This document shows, piece by piece, positions 1 to 7,560 of a stretch of 64,000 nt of DNA. Numbering within the stretch: the first letter of the stretch is position 1; each line of letters begins with the position of its first letter. Made by a program: the position numbers and the translations under genes. The DNA is taken from NCBI GenBank assembly GCA_964641135.1, contig CAZXJV010000001.1:1-64000 (forward strand), in the 5' to 3' direction. This DNA is from Teretinema sp964641135 (GTDB lineage: Bacteria > Spirochaetota > Spirochaetia > Treponematales > Treponemataceae). The notes beneath the pieces were generated by a model. That model was not told the origin of the DNA. It searched no databases and worked only from the letters and a program-made list of their open reading frames with translations.

Positions 1-91
1 TGCTGTTTCATGGCGTTACTATATCATATTTTCTCTCAGGTTTTTAGAGGTGCCCATAATATAAAAATCAAGAGATTGTGACAGCACAATA

Positions 92-123
92 ATAAAAAAA
101 CCGGAGAAGAGACCCTTCTCCGG
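92..123 (-). terminator. Intrinsic terminator after RND efflux operon
   Basis: A 9-bp stem (CCGGAGAAG pairing with CTTCTCCGG, 101-123) is followed on the minus strand by a run of Ts (92-100). It lies 39 bases beyond the stop of the RND permease and would end the efflux transcript. The remaining bases 1-91 show no gene; a short inverted repeat (ATTGTG/CACAAT) sits at 75-90. Confidence 0.8.
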
Positions 124-161
124 TTGGACCGCACAGTACACAGATTGTCACAGAACCATAA

Positions 162-3100
162 CTATGAAAGATCAGCCTTTGTCTTTCGAAACAGGGTCAG
201 CAGGGATACACGATCATACAGGAGCCCGTACATTGCCGGCACCACCGTTATCGCAGTAAGGGTAGAAAACACCAGACCAAAGATAATTGTGCTGGCCATC
301 GGACTCCATACAACCGAGTAGCCGCCAAAACCCAGGGCAGTCGGTAAAAGACCCGCAATGGTCGTTATCGAGGTAAGCAGAATAGGACGAAGCCGGGTAC
401 TGACAGCCTGGATAACCGCATCTGCCACGGGTACACCGGCAGAGCGCTCTGTATTGATAAAATCGATCAGTACTATCGTATCATTGACTGCTATACCCGC
501 AAGAGCAACGGCCGCATACAGCACTGTTGTAGAAAACGGTGTACCCGACAGGGCCAGGTACAGGATTACACCGGCAAAGGCCATGGGTACCGACAGCAGA
601 ATCAGGAAGGGCTGGGTATAGGATTTGAACTGTGCGCCCAGAACCGCATAAATAAGAAAGATGCCCAGTACAAAAACACGTAAAATCTGTATCAACAGAT
701 CGGCAAATTCCGAGAATTCACCTCCTACCACCAGTTCCACACCGGGGTTCGCAGGACGGAATTCCGTGCGGTACCAGTCGCGCACCTCGCGGTTGATAGC
801 CTGTACCTGACGCTTGTCGTAAATATTGGCATTTACTCCCACCTCACGCTTGCCGTCAACCCGCTTTACCGCTGCAAGTCCGGCCGATTCTTCCAGGCGT
901 GCAACAGCAGAAAAAGGTACCACCCGGCCGGGTCCGGCCGGAATTTTAAGCTCCAGAAGCCCCGCGATGGATGAAGAACGGGCAGGATCCGCAAAGCGAA
1001 CAATGATATCTATTTCCTCATTGTCTACAAACAGACTTCCTGCCGGGAACCCGTCATAAGAACCACGGATAAACGAGCCCACCGTTGCAGCCGAAAGTCC
1101 GTAGGCAGCAGCCCGTTCGGGATTGATACGGATCTGCAGTTCGGGTGTTCCGGTTTCCAGGGTGTCTTCAATGTTAAACACGGAAGGATACTGCGCAAGG
1201 ACTTCTTCAATCCCCAGTGCAGCTGCAGCAAGGGCCGTATAGTCATCGCCGCGCAGCCGGAAGCCGATCGGAGCACTGGTCGGCGGACCGGATTGAGCCT
1301 TTCTGAATTGCACAGAATCGGCTCCGGGAATATCCAGTGTTTGAAGCCGTATCTCCTCCATGATTGCCGGAATCGCCCGGGTGCGGCCGTCTTTCTGTTC
1401 TACAAGAGAAACCAGAATTTCGGCCCGGTTACCCGCAGCCTGTCCCACAACAGACCGCACATTGGTAACCTCGCCGGCGCCGATGCGCGGCAGGATACGT
1501 GCTTCATACTCGCGCACAACCCGTTCTGTCTGATCCTTATTGGCGCCTGCAGGCATGGTTATATCGATATAAAAAAGAGAGAAGTCCTCGGCCGAAAAAA
1601 GATCAACCCGCACAAAGGCCATCGTGCTGAATATCAGCACAACAAGGGCAAAGAATGCACCTACGGTTGCAAGCCGATGCCGGTACAAGAAACGGGCAAT
1701 AACAGTAAACCGTTCACGCACCGTTTCAAAAAAGGCTGCTGTACGCGGGGGCTTCCCCACACCCGGCCAGTGGACAACATGGGAAGGAATAAACAGAATT
1801 GATTCCACGGTAGATACAGCCAGTGCTACGGTAACCACCAGCGGTATAACCCTGAGGAATTTTCCGATTGTACCCGGAAGAATCATCAGGGGCAAAAAGG
1901 CCGCAATAGTTGTCAGGGCAGAAGCGACTATGGGCCAGGCCACCTGCGACGCGCCTTCGATAGCGGCTTCAAGACGGCTGCGCCCCTCCAGCTGCAGACG
2001 GTAGGTGTTTTCGGTAATGACAATAGCATGATCAACAATCATACCCAGCACCAGCACCATACCGAACAGGGTGTTGGTATTTATGGTTTCGCCCAGAAGT
2101 TCCAGAATAACAAAGGTGATGGCGAAGGTTACCGGTATACCGAATGCAGTGATTGCCGCATTACGGAAGCCGAGAAACAAAAACAGTATCAGTGTCAGAA
2201 GAATCAGGCCCTGCACTGCGTTGGAGATCAGCACATCGATCGAGTCCCGTATCTGCACGGTGGAATCATTGAGAAAACTGACAACGACAGACTCGCCGAG
2301 TAATTCATCCTGCTCCTGAACGATTGACTTGACCCGTTCTATGATGCGGATGGCATTGCCGCGGGGAACCTTCGTTACGCTGAGGATGAGGGCTTCGTTG
2401 CCGTCAAAACGTGCGAAGGGTGCTGTCGGATCAAACTGGCTGGTGATGTTCGACACATCGCCGACATGCAGGACAGTTCCACCCGCTGCTGTGCTGCGTA
2501 CTACAATCCGTTCAAGATCGTCAATAGCACGCACATTTCCCACTGTCCGCAGCAGATACTCGCGGGTTTCAGTTTCCAGAATACCGCCGGGTACCGCAAC
2601 ATTTTTTTGCTGCACCGCGCGTACAATATCGGTAAGCCCCAGGCCCACCGATTCCAGCCGGGACCGGTCAGCCGCAACAATAACCTGTTGTTCGCGACGT
2701 CCCGTAAAAGCTACATCCGACACATCGGGAACAGAAAGAATACGGTCACGCAGCAATACTGCCGCCCGATCCAGATCGCCGTAGTCTGCGCCGGTCAGAA
2801 CCAGTTCTATAACAGGAAGAAAATCATTGGAGGAAAAATCGCTTATAAAAGCCTGCAGGGTTCCTTCAGGAAGGGTTACCCGTGAAAAGCGGGTTTGGAC
2901 TTCCTGGAACAGACGCTCGAACTCTGCTGTTTTGATGCCGTCGTTAAACTCAACCCGAACCACCGAAAGACCCTCGCTGGTAACGCTTTGAATTTGCTTG
3001 AGGTTATCTATGCCCTGCATGGCCTGCTCAACCTTGAGGGTTACCGAGCGTTCAATATCTTCAGAAGTAGCTCCGGGATACGGAACGGTTATATTAACCC

Positions 3101-3230
3101 AGAAAAATGGAACCTCGGAAAACTGTTCCTGGGGCAGACGGGAAACACTGATCACGCCAAGTACCAGAAGGGTTGCGAGCACTATAGATAAAAGCACATG
3201 GTTGTCTATCGAGAACTTTGGTATGTTCAT
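162..3230 (-). CDS. RND-family efflux permease (AcrB/MexB-like)
   Basis: Inner-membrane proton-driven pump subunit of the hydrophobe/amphiphile or heavy-metal RND superfamily, 1022 residues, the usual length. The N-terminus has the typical cytoplasmic helix plus TM1 (residues ~13-32), then a large periplasmic loop beginning VPYPGATSEDIE, a central TM block around residues 330-540 containing the acidic TM4 motif GMIVDHAIV, a second porter loop, and a C-terminal TM block with GIAVNDTIVLIDF. I start at ATG 3230 (MNIPKF), 4 bases after the adaptor stop, with GGAG upstream; an in-frame upstream start exists at 3257 but would overlap the adaptor. The substrate cannot be deduced. It forms an operon with the adaptor at 3235-4338; no TolC-type channel lies nearby. 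Confidence 0.93.
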   Translation of the reverse strand: MNIPKFSIDNHVLLSIVLATLLVLGVISVSRLPQEQFSEVPFFWVNITVPYPGATSEDIERSVTLKVEQAMQGIDNLKQIQSVTSEGLSVVRVEFNDGIKTAEFERLFQEVQTRFSRVTLPEGTLQAFISDFSSNDFLPVIELVLTGADYGDLDRAAVLLRDRILSVPDVSDVAFTGRREQQVIVAADRSRLESVGLGLTDIVRAVQQKNVAVPGGILETETREYLLRTVGNVRAIDDLERIVVRSTAAGGTVLHVGDVSNITSQFDPTAPFARFDGNEALILSVTKVPRGNAIRIIERVKSIVQEQDELLGESVVVSFLNDSTVQIRDSIDVLISNAVQGLILLTLILFLFLGFRNAAITAFGIPVTFAITFVILELLGETINTNTLFGMVLVLGMIVDHAIVITENTYRLQLEGRSRLEAAIEGASQVAWPIVASALTTIAAFLPLMILPGTIGKFLRVIPLVVTVALAVSTVESILFIPSHVVHWPGVGKPPRTAAFFETVRERFTVIARFLYRHRLATVGAFFALVVLIFSTMAFVRVDLFSAEDFSLFYIDITMPAGANKDQTERVVREYEARILPRIGAGEVTNVRSVVGQAAGNRAEILVSLVEQKDGRTRAIPAIMEEIRLQTLDIPGADSVQFRKAQSGPPTSAPIGFRLRGDDYTALAAAALGIEEVLAQYPSVFNIEDTLETGTPELQIRINPERAAAYGLSAATVGSFIRGSYDGFPAGSLFVDNEEIDIIVRFADPARSSSIAGLLELKIPAGPGRVVPFSAVARLEESAGLAAVKRVDGKREVGVNANIYDKRQVQAINREVRDWYRTEFRPANPGVELVVGGEFSEFADLLIQILRVFVLGIFLIYAVLGAQFKSYTQPFLILLSVPMAFAGVILYLALSGTPFSTTVLYAAVALAGIAVNDTIVLIDFINTERSAGVPVADAVIQAVSTRLRPILLTSITTIAGLLPTALGFGGYSVVWSPMASTIIFGLVFSTLTAITVVPAMYGLLYDRVSLLTLFRKTKADLS

Positions 3231-3234
3231 GATC

Positions 3235-4338
3235 CTACTCCCGGTCCGCGCTTGCACCGCGATTCGTTGCAGTTACGGGAGTTCCGTTTTGCAGCCGGGC
3301 CAGGGCGCTGACAATCAGATCTTCACCGTCTTCAAGACCTGATAAAACCTCCACACGCACACCGCTTCGCCTGCCAAGGGTAACCTCACGCACACGGGCA
3401 GTACCGTCCTTTGTGACAAAAGCGGCATGACGGCCGCTGCGGCGCAGCAGGGCTGATGTAGGTACGATAACTGCCGGCTTTGCCGGGCGGGAGGATATCT
3501 CGACAGTAGCAGACATGCCGGATTTAACCAGATTTCCCCAGCGGTTGGGAAAAACTATAACCACCGGGAAACTGCCAGTGGCAGGATCGGAACCGGCACC
3601 CGCTGCCTGGACCACGCCGGTGATGGTTTCAGCTCCCAGGGCCGCCGGAATATTTATGGCAACGGGAGAGCCTGTTTCGATAAGTCCAATTTCCCGCTCT
3701 CCCACGCCGATGGTAATTTTGAATGAAGAGTTATCCACGATGCGGGCAACCCGCGACCAGGCCGGTAAGAGTCCGCCGAGGGTAATGCTGTCATCGCGTG
3801 ATGCAACCAGGCCCGAGATCGGAGAGCGAACGGTTGTATCGTTAAAGGCTTTAAGCGCGCTTTGATACTGGGCTTCGGCTGCACTTACTGCCCCCCGGGC
3901 GCGGGTAAGTGCGGCCTGGGAGGCGCCGCCCGAGGCTGCCAGCTGTTCATTGGCACGCAGCTCAAGCGCGGCGGAATCCAGCTGGTCTTTTGCTCGCTGC
4001 ACATTCAGTGCTGCTATGCTGTTTTCCAGGGTAACCAGTGACTGCCCCTCACGGACGCGGTCTCCGATAGCGAAGGTGACGCTTTTAATAATACCCTGGG
4101 CTTCGGCAACAACAACTGCCTCATGTATGCCGGAGACAACTCCTGATGCACTGATGGCAGAAACGAGGGTTCCCGAGCTGACGGTAAGTGAATCAACCGC
4201 GATGGCATCGCGTACCTGTCCGCCTGCCCAGGCTGTTGCCCCGGAAACCGCGGCGGTTCGCGTGCCGCACGAACCCAAACATACAGCTACAACACCGATA
4301 CAGCAGACAATAACAGCAAGAGCACGTACCTTTCTCAT
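3235..4338 (-). CDS. RND efflux adaptor (membrane fusion lipoprotein)
   Basis: Periplasmic adaptor that links the inner-membrane RND pump to an outer-membrane channel, 367 residues. The N-terminus is a lipoprotein signal (hydrophobic run then LGSC, Cys near residue 24). It is followed by a biotinyl-lipoyl-like half motif (VVVAEAQGIIKSV), a short coiled-coil hairpin rich in Ala/Gln/Leu (residues ~105-160), the second lipoyl half (TVRSPISGLVASRD) and a beta-barrel/membrane-proximal domain ending in LQNGTPVTA. It is the first gene of the efflux operon, 4 bases before the permease start. Upstream 4339-4449 is a 111-base gap in which I see no other gene. Confidence 0.92.
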   Translation of the reverse strand: MRKVRALAVIVCCIGVVAVCLGSCGTRTAAVSGATAWAGGQVRDAIAVDSLTVSSGTLVSAISASGVVSGIHEAVVVAEAQGIIKSVTFAIGDRVREGQSLVTLENSIAALNVQRAKDQLDSAALELRANEQLAASGGASQAALTRARGAVSAAEAQYQSALKAFNDTTVRSPISGLVASRDDSITLGGLLPAWSRVARIVDNSSFKITIGVGEREIGLIETGSPVAINIPAALGAETITGVVQAAGAGSDPATGSFPVVIVFPNRWGNLVKSGMSATVEISSRPAKPAVIVPTSALLRRSGRHAAFVTKDGTARVREVTLGRRSGVRVEVLSGLEDGEDLIVSALARLQNGTPVTATNRGASADRE

Positions 4339-4449
4339 ATAGTTCTCCGTTTCTGATCGTATTATATATCAATGTACTACTGTTAATCGCATTCTGCCAG
4401 TTTTAAAATAGTAATGATTCCCATAAATAACAGAGTTGATTGTTTTTTG

Positions 4450-5097
4450 TCAGCGCAGGGAATATTCGACTGTCAGTGCGGTTTGAAGGGTACGTCCAGG
4501 TCCCGGAAAGACCGGAAAAAGAGCAGTGACTGTCCGCACTGCAGCTTCATCCAGCACAGGGCTTCCGGACCCGGTACTGACTGCCACGGAGACAAGTTCA
4601 CCGCCGGCGCTTACAGACAAAGACAGGGTCACCAGTCCTTCAATGCTGCGCCGCCGCGCCCGGGCAGGATACACAAAAGTGCGCTGCAGCAGTTCGTTAA
4701 GGCGAACAAGGAAGGCTGATTCTGTGAGACTATGAGCATCAAAAACACCGGCTGCTGCTACAGGCGCAGGGGCGGCCGGCACAGGCGCGGCAGCGTTAGC
4801 AGTCGCGGCGGCCGGCACATTCGCATCCAGAACCGGGGTCGGCACAGCAGTCGCGGCGGCCGGATTCGCATCCACAGCCGGGGCCGGCACATTCGCAGCA
4901 GTCGCGGCGGCCGGCACAGCCTCGGCCGGCGGTGACAAGCTCAGCCGGATAACCGGTGCGGTTGCGATTACTCCCTCCCGCACCGGACCTGAAGGCGAAG
5001 TCCACAGCACCAGAACGGCAGCTGCCACCGCATAGCAGAGAATAACCGCAAATGCGGCATGAACCAGGCGACGGCGGTCAGCTGCTTCCGGCTTCAT
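4450..5097 (-). CDS. tonB: TonB energy-transduction protein
   Basis: TonB couples the inner-membrane proton motive force to outer-membrane receptors. The protein (215 residues) has an N-terminal membrane anchor (residues ~12-32), a long Ala/Pro-rich periplasmic spacer (~50-120), and a C-terminal TonB domain (~130-215) with the typical pattern YPARARRRSIEGLVTLSLSV and a final SLR. It follows the B12 receptor by 28 bases on the same strand, so it is probably co-transcribed and under the same cobalamin riboswitch. No exbB or exbD is present here, so the motor must be encoded elsewhere. The spacer DNA is internally repetitive (separate entry). Confidence 0.88.
   Translation of the reverse strand: MKPEAADRRRLVHAAFAVILCYAVAAAVLVLWTSPSGPVREGVIATAPVIRLSLSPPAEAVPAAATAANVPAPAVDANPAAATAVPTPVLDANVPAAATANAAAPVPAAPAPVAAAGVFDAHSLTESAFLVRLNELLQRTFVYPARARRRSIEGLVTLSLSVSAGGELVSVAVSTGSGSPVLDEAAVRTVTALFPVFPGPGRTLQTALTVEYSLR
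4798..4914. repeat. Internal repeats in tonB spacer
   Basis: An 18-base unit (AGCAGTCGCGGCGGCCGG) occurs at 4798-4815, 4846-4863 and 4897-4914, spaced by 48 and 51 bases, with related Pro/Ala/Asp-Ala-Asn coding sequence between copies. The repeats encode the Ala/Pro-rich spacer of TonB and keep its reading frame, so spacer length could vary by recombination or slippage. Confidence 0.8.
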
Positions 5098-5125
5098 ACA
5101 AAACCATCAGATGCAATTTTCAGCC

Positions 5126-7117
5126 CTACCAGGACCAGCTGAAGCTGACCCGGCCGTGACGTCCGCTCCCGGGATAATACCCGCCGTAATAAACCAACGG
5201 TGCCCAGGACTCATCCAGAATATTCATGACATCGGCCCGTAAAGATAATCTTCCGTCAAAATATCCCGGCGTAAAGGAAGCTCCAACATTCATCAACGAC
5301 CAGGAGTTAAGGCTTCCGGTATTTGTAACATCACCGCCTGCGTACATACCCTCAACCCATTGCCATTCCGGTATTACAGAAAGACCTCCGGGCAGATTCA
5401 ACCGTCCGCCAAGGGTCAAACTGTTGCGGGGAACCAGAGGTATTCTGTTTCCCTTGTGGTCTCCCGAATTAAAACGGGCATCTGCCAAAGACCAGGCTGC
5501 TTTCAATTCAATCATCCTGTGTGGTCTGAGTGTCGCATCAAGAGATCCGCCACGGCGTACTGTTCGGTCAAGGTTTTCGTTCTCCCATGATGCATTCAGG
5601 GCTATTTCATCTTCCATGCGCACATACCAGGCAACCAGACCCACATCAAGCCAGGTAAAACCGGTGATCCGGAATCCACCCTCAAGGGTCTGCCCGTGTT
5701 CCGGACGCAAACCGGTATTAAAGCTGTCGAAGCCGAAGCCGTACAGCGAAGCGACCTCGTCAGTAAAGGGATAACGGAACACGGTATTCCATGCAGCATG
5801 TACAGCAATATGTCTGCGATCGGTCCATGAGAGCCTCAGGTCCCAAACAGGCAGGGAATACTGCGCGCTATCCGAAACAGAAGCATCCCTGTTTTCCGCT
5901 GCAATAAATGCTGTATCCCACCGGGCGCCAGCGGTAAGGCCAAGTCCTGATCCATGACGTGCTGTACCGGAAATCCACAGCCCGGCATCACGCTTTTCAA
6001 TCTCGAAGGCGTTCGTTTTTACGGTCCGTTCCGGATCGGAATAGCTGTGGCTGGAAAGAGTCGCATATCCAAGATCCACACCCCCTGAGGCCCGCAAGGA
6101 AAGATCTTTTGAACCGCCAGTCCAGAACACACCGGGCCGTGCAGATGCCAGATTAACATACCGTCGACTCCAGGTCGGCGTCATCCAGGAAGGTGTATCG
6201 GCAAGAACAGATTTAAATGACCAGTCCAGCGGAAGGCGTATGCGTATCTTTCCTGGCCCCTGCCAGTCTGCTGAAGCAGCCAGGGTCCATTCACGGTTAA
6301 TTCCTTCATCACGGGGATTGGCAGCTTTCCGGGGTGTGTTCCTGAATTCATCCAGGGTCAAGGCACCGGGCATCTGATAAAAGCTGTCGCTGACAGAGGC
6401 GCTGCCATCAAGGGTTAGCCTGTCTCCGATATCACGGAAACCGGAAACACCCAGATTTGTAGAACGAACAGCCGATCGGTCACGATAACCGCCTGCGTTA
6501 TACTGATCAAGCGAAATCTGAACGCCGCCGTCATCGGAACCGATATCCAGGGTGAACTGACCGCGCAGGGTATCGAAGCCGCCCATAGTCATGGTCAAGG
6601 ATGAATCACCTGCTCCGCCTGAACGCCGGGTTATAATATTGATTACACCGCCTACGGCGCCGCTCCCGTAGAGCACCGCGGCTCCCCCGTCCATAATTTC
6701 AATTTTATCGATGGAAGCCAGGGGAATGGAAAGCCAGTTAATGCCCTGCATATCGGGATTGTTCAAACGCCTGCCGTCCACCAGCACGGTTACCCGGCCA
6801 AAGGAATTCTCGCCGAATCCCCGCATTGAAACCTGGGCTTCAGCATCGCCTGAATAGCTGCGAACAGATATCCCCGGAACGGAGGATAATAGTTCTGTCA
6901 ATGAGGCCCGTCCACTTGAGCGGATTTCGTCAGCCCCGATAACCCGCACCATAGCAGGACTTTCCAGAACACTTTGCTCATCCCTGCTGGCGGTGACAAC
7001 CACACGCAGGGCAGGGTCTCCCTGTTGCTGATCGGCTGATTCCTGATCCAGGGCCCACAGGGCGCTTCCTGCCATCACAAGCACAAACGCTGCGACAGCT
7101 CCATAAAAAACACGCAT
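5126..7117 (-). CDS. btuB: TonB-dependent outer-membrane receptor, probable vitamin B12 transporter
   Basis: 663-residue outer-membrane receptor. It has a signal peptide (~1-22), a TonB-box-like stretch RVVVTASRDE (~38-47), a plug domain (~50-160) with the conserved LTELLSSVPGISVR, SMRGFGENSFGRVTVLVDG and GGAAVLYGSGAVGGVINI segments, then a 22-strand-type beta-barrel ending in an aromatic-rich VSFSWSW. The cobalamin assignment rests mainly on the cobalamin riboswitch in its leader; the short BtuB-like length agrees. The start ATG 7117 has a strong GAGGAGGT upstream. tonB follows at once. Other substrates (cobinamide or similar corrinoids) are possible. Confidence 0.9.
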   Translation of the reverse strand: MRVFYGAVAAFVLVMAGSALWALDQESADQQQGDPALRVVVTASRDEQSVLESPAMVRVIGADEIRSSGRASLTELLSSVPGISVRSYSGDAEAQVSMRGFGENSFGRVTVLVDGRRLNNPDMQGINWLSIPLASIDKIEIMDGGAAVLYGSGAVGGVINIITRRSGGAGDSSLTMTMGGFDTLRGQFTLDIGSDDGGVQISLDQYNAGGYRDRSAVRSTNLGVSGFRDIGDRLTLDGSASVSDSFYQMPGALTLDEFRNTPRKAANPRDEGINREWTLAASADWQGPGKIRIRLPLDWSFKSVLADTPSWMTPTWSRRYVNLASARPGVFWTGGSKDLSLRASGGVDLGYATLSSHSYSDPERTVKTNAFEIEKRDAGLWISGTARHGSGLGLTAGARWDTAFIAAENRDASVSDSAQYSLPVWDLRLSWTDRRHIAVHAAWNTVFRYPFTDEVASLYGFGFDSFNTGLRPEHGQTLEGGFRITGFTWLDVGLVAWYVRMEDEIALNASWENENLDRTVRRGGSLDATLRPHRMIELKAAWSLADARFNSGDHKGNRIPLVPRNSLTLGGRLNLPGGLSVIPEWQWVEGMYAGGDVTNTGSLNSWSLMNVGASFTPGYFDGRLSLRADVMNILDESWAPLVYYGGYYPGSGRHGRVSFSWSW

Positions 7118-7238
7118 GCATACCTCCTCGGGTACACCATTGAAGGCGGACCTGACATCCCTCGTATACGCGACGCGTCTTTGTGGATGATGATGGCAGC
7201 GTTGATCACACGACCACCTGTCCCGGGTGTCCTTCGGT

Positions 7239-7410
7239 CCTGATACCGGAAAGCGTCTCCTGGCTCGCAGTTCGTTTTACTCCCGGACAGCCTTCTCGGC
7301 ATCGCTGCCAATGGCTGCAACAGATTCTGTTGCCATGTCCGGTTTCATCCCTGCTTACAGTGGCGGGACCGCTACGGATTTTCACCGTATTCCGTTTTTT
7401 CCGGTATTCT
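7239..7410 (-). promoter_or_regulatory. Cobalamin riboswitch (btuB leader)
   Basis: Read on the minus strand, the leader has the hallmark B12 elements: a P1 helix (ATACCGG near 7405 pairing with CCGGTAT near 7243), a GCCACTG core element at ~7353-7365, and the B12 box GCCAGGAGACG near 7256. It lies between the btuB promoter and the btuB start, with about 120 bases left for the expression platform. Adenosylcobalamin or a relative is expected to lower btuB-tonB expression when abundant. Confidence 0.93.
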
Positions 7411-7417
7411 GACAGGC

Positions 7418-7447
7418 ACTATAGCCTTTTGGCCCGGCATCGGTCAA
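7418..7447 (-). promoter_or_regulatory. Probable btuB promoter
   Basis: On the minus strand TTGACC (7447-7442) and TATAGT (7423-7418) are separated by 18 bases. Transcription would start near 7411, exactly where the P1 stem of the cobalamin riboswitch begins, which supports the assignment. Confidence 0.65.
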
Positions 7448-7473
7448 TGAAAATTCGGGCAGTACAAATACTA

Positions 7474-7502
7474 TTGACAAATCCCTATAAAAACAGTAGA
7501 TT
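7474..7502 (+). promoter_or_regulatory. copA promoter
   Basis: A perfect -35 hexamer TTGACA (7474-7479), a 17-base spacer and TAGATT (7497-7502). The expected start point (~7509) falls at the edge of the inverted repeat at 7510-7534, the right place for a repressor to block transcription. It stands back to back with the btuB promoter. Confidence 0.75.
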
Positions 7503-7509
7503 TAATCCA

Positions 7510-7534
7510 CCCTACACCCCATAGGGGTGTAGGG
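7510..7534. promoter_or_regulatory. CsoR-type copper operator
   Basis: A perfect 11-bp inverted repeat with a 3-base centre (CCCTACACCCC / GGGGTGTAGGG) sits just downstream of the copA -10 box. G/C tracts around a short A/T centre are typical of CsoR/RcnR-family operators, and a CsoR-type repressor is encoded at the end of the same operon (10101-10373). Autoregulation by Cu(I) release is the natural inference. Confidence 0.75.
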
Positions 7535-7560
7535 TGTCAGAATAACATTCAGGAGAAATA

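Noticed and set aside
74..91. Short inverted repeat ATTGTG/CACAAT as a second terminator or operator
   Set aside because: Only 6 bp with a 4-base loop, without a T-run or gene context.
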